From NCBI RefSeq assembly GCF_000368785.1, contig NZ_KB849688.1, forward strand, positions 190,943 to 254,942: a DNA stretch of 64,000 bases, read 5' to 3'. Of this stretch, positions 1 through 9,379 are shown piece after piece; position 1 is the first letter of the stretch, and each line of letters starts with the position of its first letter. The position numbers were made by a program, and so were the translations under genes. This stretch comes from Acinetobacter towneri DSM 14962 = CIP 107472 (GTDB lineage: Bacteria > Pseudomonadota > Gammaproteobacteria > Pseudomonadales > Moraxellaceae). The notes under the pieces were generated by a model. It was not told the origin of the DNA. It did no database searches and was given only the letters and a program-made list of their open reading frames with translations.

Positions 1-883
1 TAACAAAGATTTCGGTGCGTACTGGAAAAAAGCCACCGGGCAAAACATTAACTTTAAACAATCACATGGCGGTTCGGGCAAACAGGCACGTGCGGTGATT
101 GATGGTCTAGGTGCCGATGTCGTGACTTTGGCACTGGCTGCCGATATTGATGAAATTGCTAAACGCGGTCTATTACCTAAAGACTGGCAAAAGAAATTTC
201 CGCACAACTCGACCCCTTATACATCCACAATTGTATTTTTAGTGCGTAAAGGCAACCCGAAAGGTATTCGAGATTGGGGCGATTTGGTCAAACCTGGTGT
301 GGAAATCATTACTCCAAATCCAAAAACATCTGGCGGTGCACGCTGGAACTATTTGGCAGCGTGGGCATGGGCAAAACATCAACCTGCGGGCAATGATGCT
401 AAAGCGCAAGAGTTTGTTCGCCAAATTTATAAACAAACCAAAGTATTGGATTCAGGCGCACGTGGCTCAACCACCACTTTTGCAGAACGTGGCATTGGTG
501 ATGTTTTGTTAGCTTGGGAAAATGAAGCCTATTTAGCCGTGCGTGAACAACCGGGTAAATTTGAGATCATCACGCCTTCTCTATCTATTTTGGCTGAACC
601 GCCTGTGGCGATTGTAGAGAAAAATGTGCAAAAAGATGGCAATCAACACTTAGCCAAAGCCTATTTAAACTATCTCTATTCGCCTGCGGGTCAAAACATT
701 GCTGCGAAGAATTATTACCGACCACGTAATGCTACGGTGTTGGCACAATATAAGTCGCAATTTAAACCATTGAAGTTGGTGACGATTGATCAAGAGTTTG
801 GTGGATGGAGCAAAGTTCAGAAGCAACACTTTGAAAATGATGGCATTTTCGATCAGATTGTCAAAGCCAACCAAACCAAATAA
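1..883 (+). CDS. sbp: Sulfate/thiosulfate-binding protein, 3' part
   Basis: Periplasmic substrate-binding protein that delivers sulfate (or thiosulfate) to the CysTWA importer. The reading frame is open from base 2, so the start and signal peptide lie upstream of the window; about 293 codons are visible. The family hallmark [17 protein letters not shown] is present near the left edge, followed by the ADVVTLAL strand and a C-terminal YLYSPAGQ segment typical of Sbp/CysP. The transporter genes lie about 2.2 kb downstream, separated by an IS110-family insertion and a hydrolase gene. Sbp and CysP cannot be told apart without the N-terminus. Confidence 0.93.
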   Translation, partial: NKDFGAYWKKATGQNINFKQSHGGSGKQARAVIDGLGADVVTLALAADIDEIAKRGLLPKDWQKKFPHNSTPYTSTIVFLVRKGNPKGIRDWGDLVKPGVEIITPNPKTSGGARWNYLAAWAWAKHQPAGNDAKAQEFVRQIYKQTKVLDSGARGSTTTFAERGIGDVLLAWENEAYLAVREQPGKFEIITPSLSILAEPPVAIVEKNVQKDGNQHLAKAYLNYLYSPAGQNIAAKNYYRPRNATVLAQYKSQFKPLKLVTIDQEFGGWSKVQKQHFENDGIFDQIVKANQTK

Positions 884-935
884 TACTCCGAAAGATACCG
901 TCTTGGCTGTCAACCTAATTTAGTAATTATTTACC

Positions 936-1904
936 TTATATTTGATAAGCAGTTTGATGTTTTAATACACCATAGCATAGGTGTACTAACTTACGCATTG
1001 CAGCACTAACAATCAGCATTTTAGGCTTTCCTTTTTCACGTAGTCGCTGATACAGTGCCTTAATATGGGGATTATATTGAAGTGCAACTATAGATGGCAT
1101 AAATAGGCTAGAGCGTATTTTACTATCACCTGCTTTTGATAAACGACTTCGTTTATTGACCGAACTGCCAGATTGGAAATGTATAGGAACTAGACCAACA
1201 TAAGCTGCGACCTGACTTGCTTTTTCAAAGTGATGAGAGCGTAATAACCCTAGCATGAGCAATCCAGTTTTCCTTCCTACTGCTGGAATAGTAGTTAGTA
1301 AAGCAAGATCATTTTTTAGCTCTGAATTACCATTTACATGACTAGAGATCGTTTCATCCAATCTAATAATCTCTTGTTCAAGTTGTTGAATACGAATATT
1401 AATTGAGAGTAATACTTGTGGAAATGTTTGAGTAGATTGAGCCTTTTCTAAACGATTCTTTTCACGTTGCAAGTCTTCTTCAAGAACTGCATATCTATTT
1501 ATTAAAGCCTTTAATATTCTTACATTTTCTTTCTCAGGTTGCCATGTTGCTAACTTAACAGTATTTGCATAATAGACGAGAGCTTCGCTATCTGCTTTAT
1601 CTGTTTTATTTAGCATTGATAATCCTTTTGAAAACGCTCGAACTCTTGCAGGATTAGCGATACATATTGTTAATTGCATATCATATAAAAAATGAGCTAG
1701 ATTCTCATGATATACCGATGTAGCTTCCATTACAGCCCGAGTGTCTGATAAATTAACATCTAGTTCGGTTAACCACTTTACGAGTTTAACAAAACCAGAT
1801 TGTGCATTATCAAACCTTTTGGTTTTTCTCTTTCCAGTTAGACCAGAAGGAAAAATACAACAATCAATTTTGGCTTTACTGACATCAATACCCAATGTAA
1901 TCAT
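936..1904 (-). CDS. IS110-family transposase (DEDD recombinase)
   Basis: A 322-residue protein of normal family length. The N-terminal RuvC-like DEDD domain starts MITLGIDVSKAK (Asp7), with further acidic positions in VMEATSVYHENL and DKADSEAL. The C-terminal Transposase_20 domain has TIPAVGRKTG (an HhH-like motif) and AYVGLVPIHFQSGSS, whose serine region corresponds to the catalytic serine of IS110 enzymes. The frame is intact, so the element may be active. IS110 recombinases act with an RNA encoded in the element's own noncoding end; here that would be 1905-2134, upstream of the gene. Confidence 0.93.
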   Translation of the reverse strand: MITLGIDVSKAKIDCCIFPSGLTGKRKTKRFDNAQSGFVKLVKWLTELDVNLSDTRAVMEATSVYHENLAHFLYDMQLTICIANPARVRAFSKGLSMLNKTDKADSEALVYYANTVKLATWQPEKENVRILKALINRYAVLEEDLQREKNRLEKAQSTQTFPQVLLSINIRIQQLEQEIIRLDETISSHVNGNSELKNDLALLTTIPAVGRKTGLLMLGLLRSHHFEKASQVAAYVGLVPIHFQSGSSVNKRSRLSKAGDSKIRSSLFMPSIVALQYNPHIKALYQRLREKGKPKMLIVSAAMRKLVHLCYGVLKHQTAYQI

Positions 1905-1932
1905 GTGTACCTCTACAATCCATATAGTGTTT

Positions 1933-2110
1933 TAATTACTCACTAATCACGATCTAACCTTGTGAATACAGCATCAAAGTGCTTAGTTACCGTTCAGAGT
2001 TGAAAGGAGTAATTAGGGGAAAATTGTAGACTTACTCTTTCGGACAAACTTAGAAGTTTTAGGTAGAACACAAGCTCTACAATTTTCATATAGTGATAGC
2101 TAATCACTAT
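1933..2110 (-). ncRNA. Candidate bridge RNA of the IS110 element
   Basis: Read on the minus strand, the noncoding end forms three consecutive perfect-stem hairpins. First is an 8-bp stem at 2103-2110/2090-2097. Second is a 12-bp stem at 2076-2087/2019-2030 enclosing a 45-nt loop. Third is a 9-bp stem at 2007-2015/1933-1941 enclosing a 65-nt loop. This order (5' stem-loop, target loop, donor loop, then transposase) is the layout known for IS110-group bridge RNAs. The second hairpin carries TAGAGCTT and TCCGAAAGA, which match the two genomic flanks on opposite strands. The third carries ACGGTA, matching the element end plus core. RNA ends and promoter are not determined. Confidence 0.6.
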
Positions 2111-2151
2111 ACAAACTAAGATACAAGGTAAATCATACCAAAGCTCTAGCT

Positions 2152-2190
2152 GAAAACACCCAAATTGAAAAATGCGGGTGTTTTCACAAA
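2152..2190 (+). terminator. Rho-independent terminator, probably the original sbp terminator
   Basis: Perfect 10-bp stem GAAAACACCC (2152-2161) with GGGTGTTTTC (2176-2185) and a 14-nt loop. It lies just outside the IS110 element. Without the element it would sit about 30 nt after the sbp stop codon, the usual place for a terminator. Confidence 0.75.
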
Positions 2191-2435
2191 CGCATTTTTA
2201 CCTGATTCACATATATCTCTTTTATTCATATAAAATTCATTTTTAATTATTTTTTTTGCATAGAAACTCTAGTTATCCTTGTTGCAGATTATTTAAAACA
2301 TGAATTTTACAGCATTATCTTACTGAGTTTTGAATCCAAGTGATCACAGCCAAAGCTGAAAATGATGGGTTCAATTCATATTCAAGCGTTATTCAGATCA
2401 TTATTTCAGGCTGAAATATGCGAAGGAGCATCGAC

Positions 2436-3041
2436 ATGATTCATACCGTAATTGTTCCAGGTGTAGGTGGCAGTGAATATGCGCACTGGCAATCTTGGTT
2501 ACAACGACAACTCATGTCTTGCTCGCGTGTACAACAGTCAGACTGGAATAGCCCAATTTTACAGAACTGGGTTGCTGAATTTGTCAAAACAGTTGCCCCG
2601 ATTCAGAACGATATTCAAATTGTGGCGCACAGCTTTGGTTGTCTGACCACAGTGGCAGCCTTAGCACAGCAACCTAAATTGCAGGCGAAAATTAAAAATG
2701 TGGTTTTGGTTGCACCTGCTAACCCTGCCCGTTTTGGTGAATCTGGTTTTGCAGAACACAGCCAAAGCAATTATTCGGCTTATTTTCAGCAACTTAAATT
2801 GGCTGTACCGACACGCTTATTGATCAGTGAAAATGACCCGTGGCTAAGTTTTGCAGATGCACAGGCACTTGCCCAAGCATGGCAATTAACACCGATTAAT
2901 TTAGGACAAGTGGGTCATATTAATGTTGCATCAGGCTTTGGGGCATTTCCTGAAATTTATGATTATTTGATTGCAGAAAATATGCAATCACATATCAGTA
3001 TTTCTAATAACAACAAGTATTTATTCAAATTTGCAATTTAA
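2436..3041 (+). CDS. RBBP9/YdeN-family alpha/beta hydrolase
   Basis: A 201-residue small serine hydrolase of the RBBP9/YdeN family. The catalytic triad is readable: Ser66 in the nucleophile elbow AHSFG, Asp134 in ENDPW, and His161 in VGHINVASGFG, a family-typical sequence. The start at 2436 is chosen because a strong Shine-Dalgarno GAAGGAG (2422-2428) precedes it; an in-frame ATG 18 nt earlier would contain that ribosome site. No signal peptide, so cytoplasmic. It lies between sbp and cysT on the same strand with 87 bases to cysT, suggesting co-expression under sulfur limitation. Its substrate is unknown. Confidence 0.88.
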   Translation: MIHTVIVPGVGGSEYAHWQSWLQRQLMSCSRVQQSDWNSPILQNWVAEFVKTVAPIQNDIQIVAHSFGCLTTVAALAQQPKLQAKIKNVVLVAPANPARFGESGFAEHSQSNYSAYFQQLKLAVPTRLLISENDPWLSFADAQALAQAWQLTPINLGQVGHINVASGFGAFPEIYDYLIAENMQSHISISNNNKYLFKFAI

Positions 3042-3128
3042 TCTTCGCAAATTATGCTTGTGCCGAATTTATCTTTTACTTTTATCTGTTTGTTTTCAAA
3101 CACTCATTCTCTCTTTTGAGGAGTCATC

Positions 3129-3962
3129 ATGTCGCAGCGATCCAAAGTGCTGCCAGGATTTGGTCTTTCTCTAGGCTTTACCCTAGCGTATTTATCCTTA
3201 ATTGTTCTTATTCCCTTATCGGCTGTATTTATTAAATCGCTGGGTATCGGTTGGGATGGTTTATGGGAAATTTTAAGTTCAGAACGTATCCAAAAATCTT
3301 TGCAACTCAGTTTTAGCGCTGCGCTCATTGCAGCCTTTATTAATGTCGTCTTCGGCTTATTATTGGCATGGTGTTTGGTACGATACAGCTTTCCGGGCAA
3401 ACGTATTATAGATTCTTTGGTCGATTTACCTTTTGCATTGCCTACTGCAGTTGCGGGTATTGCCCTGACTTCTTTATACGCACCGACTGGCTGGATTGGA
3501 CAATATTTAGAACCATTAGGCATTAAAGTCGCGTATACCCCTATCGGGATTACCCTTGCCCTGATTTTTATTGGTATTCCATTTGTTGTGCGTACCGTGC
3601 AACCCGTACTCAGTGACTTAGAAACCGAGTTGGAAGAAGCAGCATCTGCGCTAGGGGCTAACCGCTTTCAAATTGTCACCAAAGTGATTTTCCCTATTTT
3701 ATTGCCTGCACTGATTACAGGTTTTGCCCTCGCATTTGCGCGTGGCGTGGGTGAATATGGCTCGGTGATTTTCATTGCAGGTAACCAACCATTTAAAACT
3801 GAAATTGCACCCTTAATGATTATTTCTCGTTTAGAAGAATATGACTACGCAGGTGCAACCACAATTGCTGTGGTGATGTTGCTGATTTCTTTTGTCATGC
3901 TGTTCTTAATTAACTTATTACAAGCATGGGCAAGTCGTCGCACAGGGAGAACTGCACGATGA
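3129..3962 (+). CDS. cysT: Sulfate ABC transporter permease CysT (CysU)
   Basis: Inner-membrane permease of the CysTWA sulfate/thiosulfate importer, 277 residues, the family length. It has about six membrane segments, beginning with [23 protein letters not shown]. The EAA loop that docks on the ATPase reads [20 protein letters not shown], followed by [12 protein letters not shown], characteristic of CysT. A GAGGAG ribosome site lies just before the ATG. It overlaps cysW by ATGA, showing translational coupling. Confidence 0.96.
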   Translation: MSQRSKVLPGFGLSLGFTLAYLSLIVLIPLSAVFIKSLGIGWDGLWEILSSERIQKSLQLSFSAALIAAFINVVFGLLLAWCLVRYSFPGKRIIDSLVDLPFALPTAVAGIALTSLYAPTGWIGQYLEPLGIKVAYTPIGITLALIFIGIPFVVRTVQPVLSDLETELEEAASALGANRFQIVTKVIFPILLPALITGFALAFARGVGEYGSVIFIAGNQPFKTEIAPLMIISRLEEYDYAGATTIAVVMLLISFVMLFLINLLQAWASRRTGRTAR

Positions 3963-4852
3963 GTTTAAATACCAACAGCAATGCTTTGGCTGAAAAACTA
4001 CAATCACGCGATGCAACACGTGAACCGACTTGGGTACGCTATACCCTGATTGCAATTGCCTTCATTTTCTTCTTAAGCTGTCTGATTTTGCCGCTGATTT
4101 TGGTTTTTGTAGAAGCCTTTAAACAAGGCATTGGTGTCTATGCACAAGCATTGGTGCATCCTGACACTTTATCGGCAGTGAAATTAACCTTACTCACTGC
4201 AGCCATTGCCGTACCTTTAAACGTGGTATTTGGTATTGCCGCAGCGTGGTCAGTGGCGAAATTCAATTTCCGTGGTAAGTCGATTCTCACCACCTTAATT
4301 GATATGCCTTTTTCAGTTTCTCCTGTCATTGCAGGTTTAATGCTAGTCCTGATTTTTGGTACACAAGGTTGGATGGGCGGCTGGTTGATGGAACACGACA
4401 TCAAAGTTTTATATGCCGTACCTGCAATTGTGATTGCCACCATCTTCATTACTGTACCTTTTGTGGCGCGTGAATTGATTCCTTTAATGGAAGCGCAAGG
4501 CACAGAGGAAGAAGAAGCTGCGATTGTATTAGGTGCATCGGGTTGGCAGACCTTCTGGAAAGTCACTTTGCCAAATATAAAATGGGGTTTAATTTACGGC
4601 GTGATTCTGTGTAATGCCCGCGCAATGGGTGAGTTTGGCGCGGTATCTGTGGTATCGGGGCATATTCGCGGAGAAACCAACACCCTACCGCTGCACGTCG
4701 AAATTCTCTATAACGAATATACCTTTAGTGCTGCGTTTGCGGTGTCCTCTCTCTTGGCACTTCTCGCGATTGTGACCCTGATTTTAAAAACTTGGGCTGA
4801 AATTCGCCAAGAAAAGCAAAACCAACGCAATGAAGATTCAACTGTTTCTTAA
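3959..4852 (+). CDS. cysW: Sulfate ABC transporter permease CysW
   Basis: Second membrane subunit of the sulfate importer, 297 residues from the chosen start. The ATG at 3959 overlaps the cysT stop as ATGA and is preceded by AGGGAGA; an in-frame ATG 33 nt earlier lies inside cysT and is unlikely to be used. Six membrane segments are visible, with the EAA loop [20 protein letters not shown] and the CysW-typical [19 protein letters not shown]. Eleven bases separate it from cysA. CysT and CysW form the heterodimeric channel. Confidence 0.96.
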   Translation: MSLNTNSNALAEKLQSRDATREPTWVRYTLIAIAFIFFLSCLILPLILVFVEAFKQGIGVYAQALVHPDTLSAVKLTLLTAAIAVPLNVVFGIAAAWSVAKFNFRGKSILTTLIDMPFSVSPVIAGLMLVLIFGTQGWMGGWLMEHDIKVLYAVPAIVIATIFITVPFVARELIPLMEAQGTEEEEAAIVLGASGWQTFWKVTLPNIKWGLIYGVILCNARAMGEFGAVSVVSGHIRGETNTLPLHVEILYNEYTFSAAFAVSSLLALLAIVTLILKTWAEIRQEKQNQRNEDSTVS

Positions 4853-4863
4853 GGAGTGACCGC

Positions 4864-5925
4864 ATGAGTATTCAAGTTAAAAATATTGAAAAAAATTTTG
4901 GTGCATTCCATGCACTTAAAGACATCTCCCTCGATTTTCCAGATGGCCAACTGGTGGCGCTGCTTGGGCCTTCAGGCTGTGGTAAAACCACCTTGTTGCG
5001 TATTATTGCAGGATTAGAGTCGGCAGATCGTGGGCAAGTGATATTAGAGGGTCAGGATGCAACCGATGTGCATGTGCGCGAACGTCAAGTTGGATTCGTT
5101 TTCCAACACTATGCCCTATTCCGCCACATGACCGTATTTGACAATATCGCATTTGGTTTACGGGTACGTCCACGTGCAACCCGACCTTCAGAAGCCGAGA
5201 TTAAAAAGCGTGTTATGCGTTTACTCGACTTGGTACAGTTAAGCTTTTTAGCAGACCGTTATCCTGCACAATTATCGGGTGGACAACGTCAACGTATTGC
5301 TTTGGCACGTGCCTTAGCGGTAGAACCACGCGTATTGTTATTGGATGAACCTTTTGGTGCGCTTGATGCCAAAGTGCGTAAAGAATTACGTCGTTGGTTA
5401 AGAACTTTGCATGATGAATTACACATCACTTCAATTTTCGTGACCCACGATCAGGAAGAAGCACTCGAAGTTGCCGATCAAATTATTGTCATGAACAAAG
5501 GTAATGTCGAACAAATTGGTTCACCGCGTGAAGTGTATGAACAGCCTGCAACTCCGTTTGTATTTGACTTCTTAGGTCAAGCCAACCGTTTTGAAGGACA
5601 ACATCATCAAGGGATTGTGCAAATTGGTGAAGATCGCGTACAACTTCTCAATCAACCGAATGCGCCTCAAGGCAAAGTGATTGCATTTGCACGTCCAGAT
5701 GAGTTGCATATTCATGCCCAACCACAGGAAAATACCATTCAAGCGACCTTCTTACGTGAGGTTTGGATTGCTGGTAAAGTAGTTGCAGAATTGCAAGATC
5801 GTCAAGGGAATTTGATTGAAATTGCACTCACCGCAGATGAAGCGAAACTGCACCAATTCCGCCCAAATCAAACGGTTTGGTTAAGTGTAATCACTTTACA
5901 TTTATTTGAAAATCAAGTCGCATAA
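4864..5925 (+). CDS. cysA: Sulfate/thiosulfate import ATP-binding protein CysA
   Basis: ATPase subunit of the importer, 353 residues. Walker A is GPSGCGKT at residues 35-42, the ABC signature [15 protein letters not shown] starts near residue 137, Walker [13 protein letters not shown] follows near 157, and the switch histidine lies in FVTHDQEEA. The C-terminal 110 residues form the TOBE-type regulatory domain found in CysA/MalK proteins. An AAGGAGTGACCGC ribosome site overlaps the end of cysW. Transcription probably ends at the hairpin directly downstream. Confidence 0.97.
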   Translation: MSIQVKNIEKNFGAFHALKDISLDFPDGQLVALLGPSGCGKTTLLRIIAGLESADRGQVILEGQDATDVHVRERQVGFVFQHYALFRHMTVFDNIAFGLRVRPRATRPSEAEIKKRVMRLLDLVQLSFLADRYPAQLSGGQRQRIALARALAVEPRVLLLDEPFGALDAKVRKELRRWLRTLHDELHITSIFVTHDQEEALEVADQIIVMNKGNVEQIGSPREVYEQPATPFVFDFLGQANRFEGQHHQGIVQIGEDRVQLLNQPNAPQGKVIAFARPDELHIHAQPQENTIQATFLREVWIAGKVVAELQDRQGNLIEIALTADEAKLHQFRPNQTVWLSVITLHLFENQVA

Positions 5926-5934
5926 GGACATCAA

Positions 5935-5963
5935 GATGGAGCCTAACCCGCTCCATCCTTTTT
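5935..5963 (+). terminator. Rho-independent terminator after cysA
   Basis: Perfect 8-bp stem GATGGAGC (5935-5942) with GCTCCATC (5950-5957), 7-nt loop, then a T run to 5963. It lies 10 bases after the cysA stop and just before the LysR gene, so the regulator may get only read-through transcript or have its own promoter. Confidence 0.85.
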
Positions 5964-5977
5964 AGGGTTGCACCACT

Positions 5978-6901
5978 ATGAATTTCCAACAACTTAGAAT
6001 TATTAGAGAAACCGTTCGGCAAAACTTTAATTTAACCGAAGCGTCTGCAGCACTATACACCTCTCAATCGGGCGTGAGTAAGCACATTAAAGACCTTGAA
6101 GATGAGCTTGGTGTGCAGCTTTTTGTGCGCAAAGGCAAACGTCTACTAGGTTTAACCGAGCCAGGACAAGCTTTGCTGAGTATTGTCGAACGCATGTTGG
6201 TTGATGCAGATAACATTAAACGCCTTGCCGATGACTTTAATAAAGTCGATGAAGGCACGCTCACCATTGCGACTACACATACCCAAGCGCGTTATGTGCT
6301 GCCGCCTATTGTGAATTTGTTTAAAAAAGAATTCCCTAAAGTACATTTGATTTTGCAACAAGCCAGCCCTGTTGAAATTGCCGAAATGCTGCTACAAGGT
6401 GAAGCCGATATTAGTATTGCAACCGAATCTCTAACCACTGAAGAGAACTTGGCAAGTGTGCCTTATTATGACTGGCGCCACAGCATTATTACCCCGCAAG
6501 ATCATCCTTTAGCCAGTAAAACTGAGATTAGCCTGACCGATTTGGCAGAATATCCAATCATCACTTATCACGGCGGCTTTACGGGACGTTCTAAAATTGA
6601 CAAAGCATTTACCGATGCAGGAATTGATGTCAATATCGTCATGTCTGCACTTGATGCCGATGTTATTAAGACCTATGTTGAATTGGGCATGGGCGTAGGC
6701 GTGGTAAACAATGTGGCATACGATGCAGAACGCGATTACCGTCTAAAACAAATCCAGACCGATATTTTTGGGGTAAACACCACATGGATTGCGGTTCGCA
6801 AAGGACATTTACTACGTGGCTATGGCTATGAGTTTATTTCTTTATGTGCACCAAATGCCGATATTAAAGCTTTAAAACGTATCGCCTATCCTGAAGAATA
6901 A
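5978..6901 (+). CDS. CysB/Cbl-family LysR-type transcriptional regulator
   Basis: A 307-residue LysR regulator whose N-terminus MNFQQLRIIRETVRQNFNLTEASAAL and helix-turn-helix TSQSGVSKHIKDLEDELG are diagnostic of CysB and its paralogue Cbl. These activate sulfate-assimilation and sulfonate genes when bound to O- or N-acetylserine. The effector domain contains ITYHGGFTGRSKID, the CysB-type binding loop. Placement directly after cysTWA implies control of this cluster. CysB and Cbl cannot be separated from sequence alone, so no symbol is assigned. Confidence 0.92.
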   Translation: MNFQQLRIIRETVRQNFNLTEASAALYTSQSGVSKHIKDLEDELGVQLFVRKGKRLLGLTEPGQALLSIVERMLVDADNIKRLADDFNKVDEGTLTIATTHTQARYVLPPIVNLFKKEFPKVHLILQQASPVEIAEMLLQGEADISIATESLTTEENLASVPYYDWRHSIITPQDHPLASKTEISLTDLAEYPIITYHGGFTGRSKIDKAFTDAGIDVNIVMSALDADVIKTYVELGMGVGVVNNVAYDAERDYRLKQIQTDIFGVNTTWIAVRKGHLLRGYGYEFISLCAPNADIKALKRIAYPEE

Positions 6902-6914
6902 AACAATAATGCAT

Positions 6915-6936
6915 AAGAGAGCCCAGGCTCTCTTTT
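6915..6936 (+). terminator. Rho-independent terminator after the LysR gene
   Basis: Perfect 9-bp stem AAGAGAGCC (6915-6923) with GGCTCTCTT (6926-6934), a very tight 2-nt loop, ending in a T run. Confidence 0.8.
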
Positions 6937-7088
6937 AGTTCTCTGGCAAAATTCTTGCTGATCTAAATGCCTAGAAATAATCAAAATAATGATTTTAATT
7001 TATCAGAAACATGAATAAAATATAATCAACAATAAAAAGCGTAATTTGATTTTAAACACAATTGTATAATTTAGACCAAGGACGTAAC

Positions 7089-8270
7089 ATGAAATTTCAC
7101 ATTTTTGTTGGATTGCTGTGTGTCCTGCCGCTAGGTTATGCCTCTGCTGCCGCTTTAGAACGTAGCGGTCAATCGGTACATGCATTATTTGAAAAAGGAA
7201 ATTATGCGGAAGTCGCTTTGCTACACGTGGATACCAATATTTCAGGTCAGGTACAGCATCAACAAAATATTGCCGAATTAGGCGTTCAAGATTTTTCAAC
7301 AGGCAATTTAGTCAATAATCAACACTTCATCCAAGCTGCATTAAAATTACAACCACATCCACAAGTTTCGGTCGCATTATTATTTGACCAACCTTTTTTT
7401 ACGGATGTGGATTATCAATTCGACACGAATCAACCCTTATCAGAAATTGCAGACGTTGAATTCGATTCAAACAACATGACTACACTGGTTGGCTATCAAC
7501 CAAATGCAAACTGGAATCTGTTTACGGGTGTGAGCTACCAATCCTTTTCAGGGAATCTCAGAATTGGTACACACGTCGAAAATTTTTATTTTGATTATGA
7601 TGTGCACTTCCCTAAAGATCACGCATGGGGCTGGCTGGCAGGTATCAGCTATCAACTTCCTGAATATGCATTTAATACTGCAATTACCTACCGCTCTAAA
7701 ATTAAGCACCATACTAATGCTAGTGAAAGTTTTTTGGGGTTTCCTCTAGAGATTGCACCACAGCATACGACTACTATTCAGACACCAGAATCGATTAATC
7801 TAGATTTTCAAACAGGTTTACCTTCCCAAAATTTTCTCTATGCATCATTAAGATGGGTGAATTGGCAAGATTTTGAAATTCAGCCCACACAATATGCTGC
7901 AATGCTACAGCAAGTACCCAATATGAATTTAAATCTGATTGATTACCAAAAAAATCAGTGGTCGGTACGTTTGGGTTTAGCGCATCAATGGTCACCCAAA
8001 TGGATCACTGCTGTTGAAGGATTGTGGGACTCAGGTGCAGGAAACCCAGCTTCCAGCTTCAACCCTGTAGATGGTTATTTAGGTTTAGGTACTGGCCTTA
8101 TTTATAATTTCACCCCTAAAACTTTTGTGATTAGTGGGATTCATTATTTGTACTTTAATCAACCAAAGAATGCACAAGGGTCTTCTTTTCTTTCACAAAA
8201 CTCACACTTTTCACAACTCGAAGAACGGGATGCTTGGATTTATCATCTCAAACTTGCACACCGTTTTTAG
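7089..8270 (+). CDS. OmpP1/FadL-family outer-membrane transport protein
   Basis: Outer-membrane beta-barrel related to the long-chain fatty-acid channel FadL, 393 residues from the ATG at 7089, which follows CAAGGA and starts a clean signal peptide (MKFHIFVGLLCVLPLGYASA). The mature N-terminus AALERSGQSVHALFEKGNYAEV is the FadL hatch/NPF-like region. The chain ends in aromatic-rich strands with terminal Phe (LKLAHRF), as needed for barrel assembly. The likely role is uptake of fatty acids or other hydrophobic compounds; the ligand is unknown. Convergent with the CarO-like gene across a shared terminator. Confidence 0.9.
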   Translation: MKFHIFVGLLCVLPLGYASAAALERSGQSVHALFEKGNYAEVALLHVDTNISGQVQHQQNIAELGVQDFSTGNLVNNQHFIQAALKLQPHPQVSVALLFDQPFFTDVDYQFDTNQPLSEIADVEFDSNNMTTLVGYQPNANWNLFTGVSYQSFSGNLRIGTHVENFYFDYDVHFPKDHAWGWLAGISYQLPEYAFNTAITYRSKIKHHTNASESFLGFPLEIAPQHTTTIQTPESINLDFQTGLPSQNFLYASLRWVNWQDFEIQPTQYAAMLQQVPNMNLNLIDYQKNQWSVRLGLAHQWSPKWITAVEGLWDSGAGNPASSFNPVDGYLGLGTGLIYNFTPKTFVISGIHYLYFNQPKNAQGSSFLSQNSHFSQLEERDAWIYHLKLAHRF

Positions 8271-8274
8271 TCCA

Positions 8275-8304
8275 TAAAAAAACGAACCGAAGCTCGTTTT
8301 TTTT
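8275..8304. terminator. Bidirectional terminator
   Basis: A-rich arm ending ACGA pairs with TCGT followed by a long T run around the loop ACCGAAGC. It separates the convergent FadL-like and CarO-like genes and works on paper in both directions. Confidence 0.8.
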
Positions 8305-8327
8305 GGTTTAGCTGAAACTAACGGATA

Positions 8328-9077
8328 TTACCAATGGTAGCTTACACCTAGTTTCGCTACTGGCATCCATTCATGTTTATCATCTGTACGAATTTTTTCC
8401 TCTTCAATGGCAATATTGTCTACCAAGCTTCCTCGAACAGCATTATCAGCTGCACCGCCACTCACAAGCGTCAAATTGGCGTCTGGATTACCCGTATAAT
8501 AAGCGCCGACTTCACCAAACACACCCCAGTTATTGTTAATCTTTGGTGCAAAACCTAAACCTAAGTAAGGTGCGATGTCATTTTTATAACTCATTTTACC
8601 ATTGATATGAGCACCATCTGTACCCGCTGTAAAAGCAGTATGGTTTACAGAGAAACCTTCACCAGGCTTAACACGGCGGTCTAGGTCATATTCATTATCT
8701 ACATAACCAACACCAGCAGCTACATAAACGCCTTGAGCCCAACGGTTAGCACTTGCACCCCACGGACGGATCTCAGCATTTAAATAGGTCAGGTTATTCT
8801 CCATATCCATATCATACTTTGAGCCATTGACTGATAAATCATCCGACCAAGAAATATCGCCACCGTTATAACCCAGCGCTAAGCCCACATACGGGTTTGC
8901 AGTCCAAAGTAAGGCACCGCCATAACCTGTTGTACCTACTTCAGCACGTACACCTGTTGGAATTAATTGGTTACGATCAAACGCATAGCCATCTTTTACC
9001 ACAGCTGTATCTGCCATTGCAGAACCTGCAACTGCTGCCAATACCGAAGCGGCTAAAATTGAGTGTAAAGTCTTCAT
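8328..9077 (-). CDS. carO: CarO-family outer-membrane protein
   Basis: A 249-residue eight-stranded beta-barrel protein resembling Acinetobacter CarO, which in that genus is linked to ornithine/basic amino-acid uptake and, when lost, to carbapenem resistance. Matching blocks include FDRNQLIPTGVRAEVGTTGY, LGYNGGDISWSDDLSVNGSK, LNAEIRPWGAS and KMSYKNDIAPYLGLGFAPK, and it ends in Trp. A signal peptide is present (LAASVLAAVAGSAMA). The start at 9077 is preceded by GAGGAG at the right distance; an upstream in-frame TTG would include that site. No disruption is seen. Confidence 0.9.
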   Translation of the reverse strand: MKTLHSILAASVLAAVAGSAMADTAVVKDGYAFDRNQLIPTGVRAEVGTTGYGGALLWTANPYVGLALGYNGGDISWSDDLSVNGSKYDMDMENNLTYLNAEIRPWGASANRWAQGVYVAAGVGYVDNEYDLDRRVKPGEGFSVNHTAFTAGTDGAHINGKMSYKNDIAPYLGLGFAPKINNNWGVFGEVGAYYTGNPDANLTLVSGGAADNAVRGSLVDNIAIEEEKIRTDDKHEWMPVAKLGVSYHW

Positions 9078-9379
9078 TGTGTTTCTCCTCAAACTAAAGC
9101 TTTTTGAATTTTCATTCGTTCGTTTTTCATGTGAAAACTATAGAGCATGTTGCGCTCAGTATTTATGCAAGATTTGCTAGGTTTATGTTATCTTTTGATA
9201 CAAATTTATTTTTATTGTTTATTGCAAAAGCAATTATTTTCAAAACTTCAACAATTTAGCGCTCAACTTAACTTGTTTTATTTTGCCAAGGATAAATTCC
9301 AATCTGTTCCAATTTTTATCTATTCCTCACTCAATATAGTGTAAAATCTTCGGAAATTTTTTTTCTGGTAAGAACATCG
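9078..9379. other. Divergent promoter region between the carO-like gene and dapD
   Basis: AT-rich 302-base gap. A TATAGT-like hexamer occurs near 9333-9338 on the plus strand. No open frame with a convincing ribosome site and no strong hairpin was found. Confidence 0.4.

Larger units (their letters stand above)
900..2139 (-). mobile_element. IS110-family insertion sequence (about 1.24 kb)
   Basis: Contains one DEDD transposase gene on the minus strand and a long noncoding end upstream of it. The proposed boundaries come from a shared ATACC at 895-899 and 2135-2139, one copy of which would be the recombination core. Inside these lies an imperfect inverted repeat, ATTTACCTT at 929-937 against AAGGTAAAT at 2125-2133, matching at 14 of 16 positions when extended. 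There is no obvious target duplication, as usual for this family. The element sits between the sbp stop codon and a strong hairpin terminator at 2152-2185. Boundaries are inferred and could be off by a few bases. Confidence 0.75.

Noticed and set aside
239..436. Minus-strand frame inside sbp, and similar shadow frames in other genes
   Set aside because: They overlap well-supported genes, lack ribosome sites and show no family features.
929..2133. IS110 ends exactly at the 9-bp inverted repeat
   Set aside because: The guide matches and the shared ATACC place the ends a few to about 30 bases further out; the repeat is better seen as subterminal.
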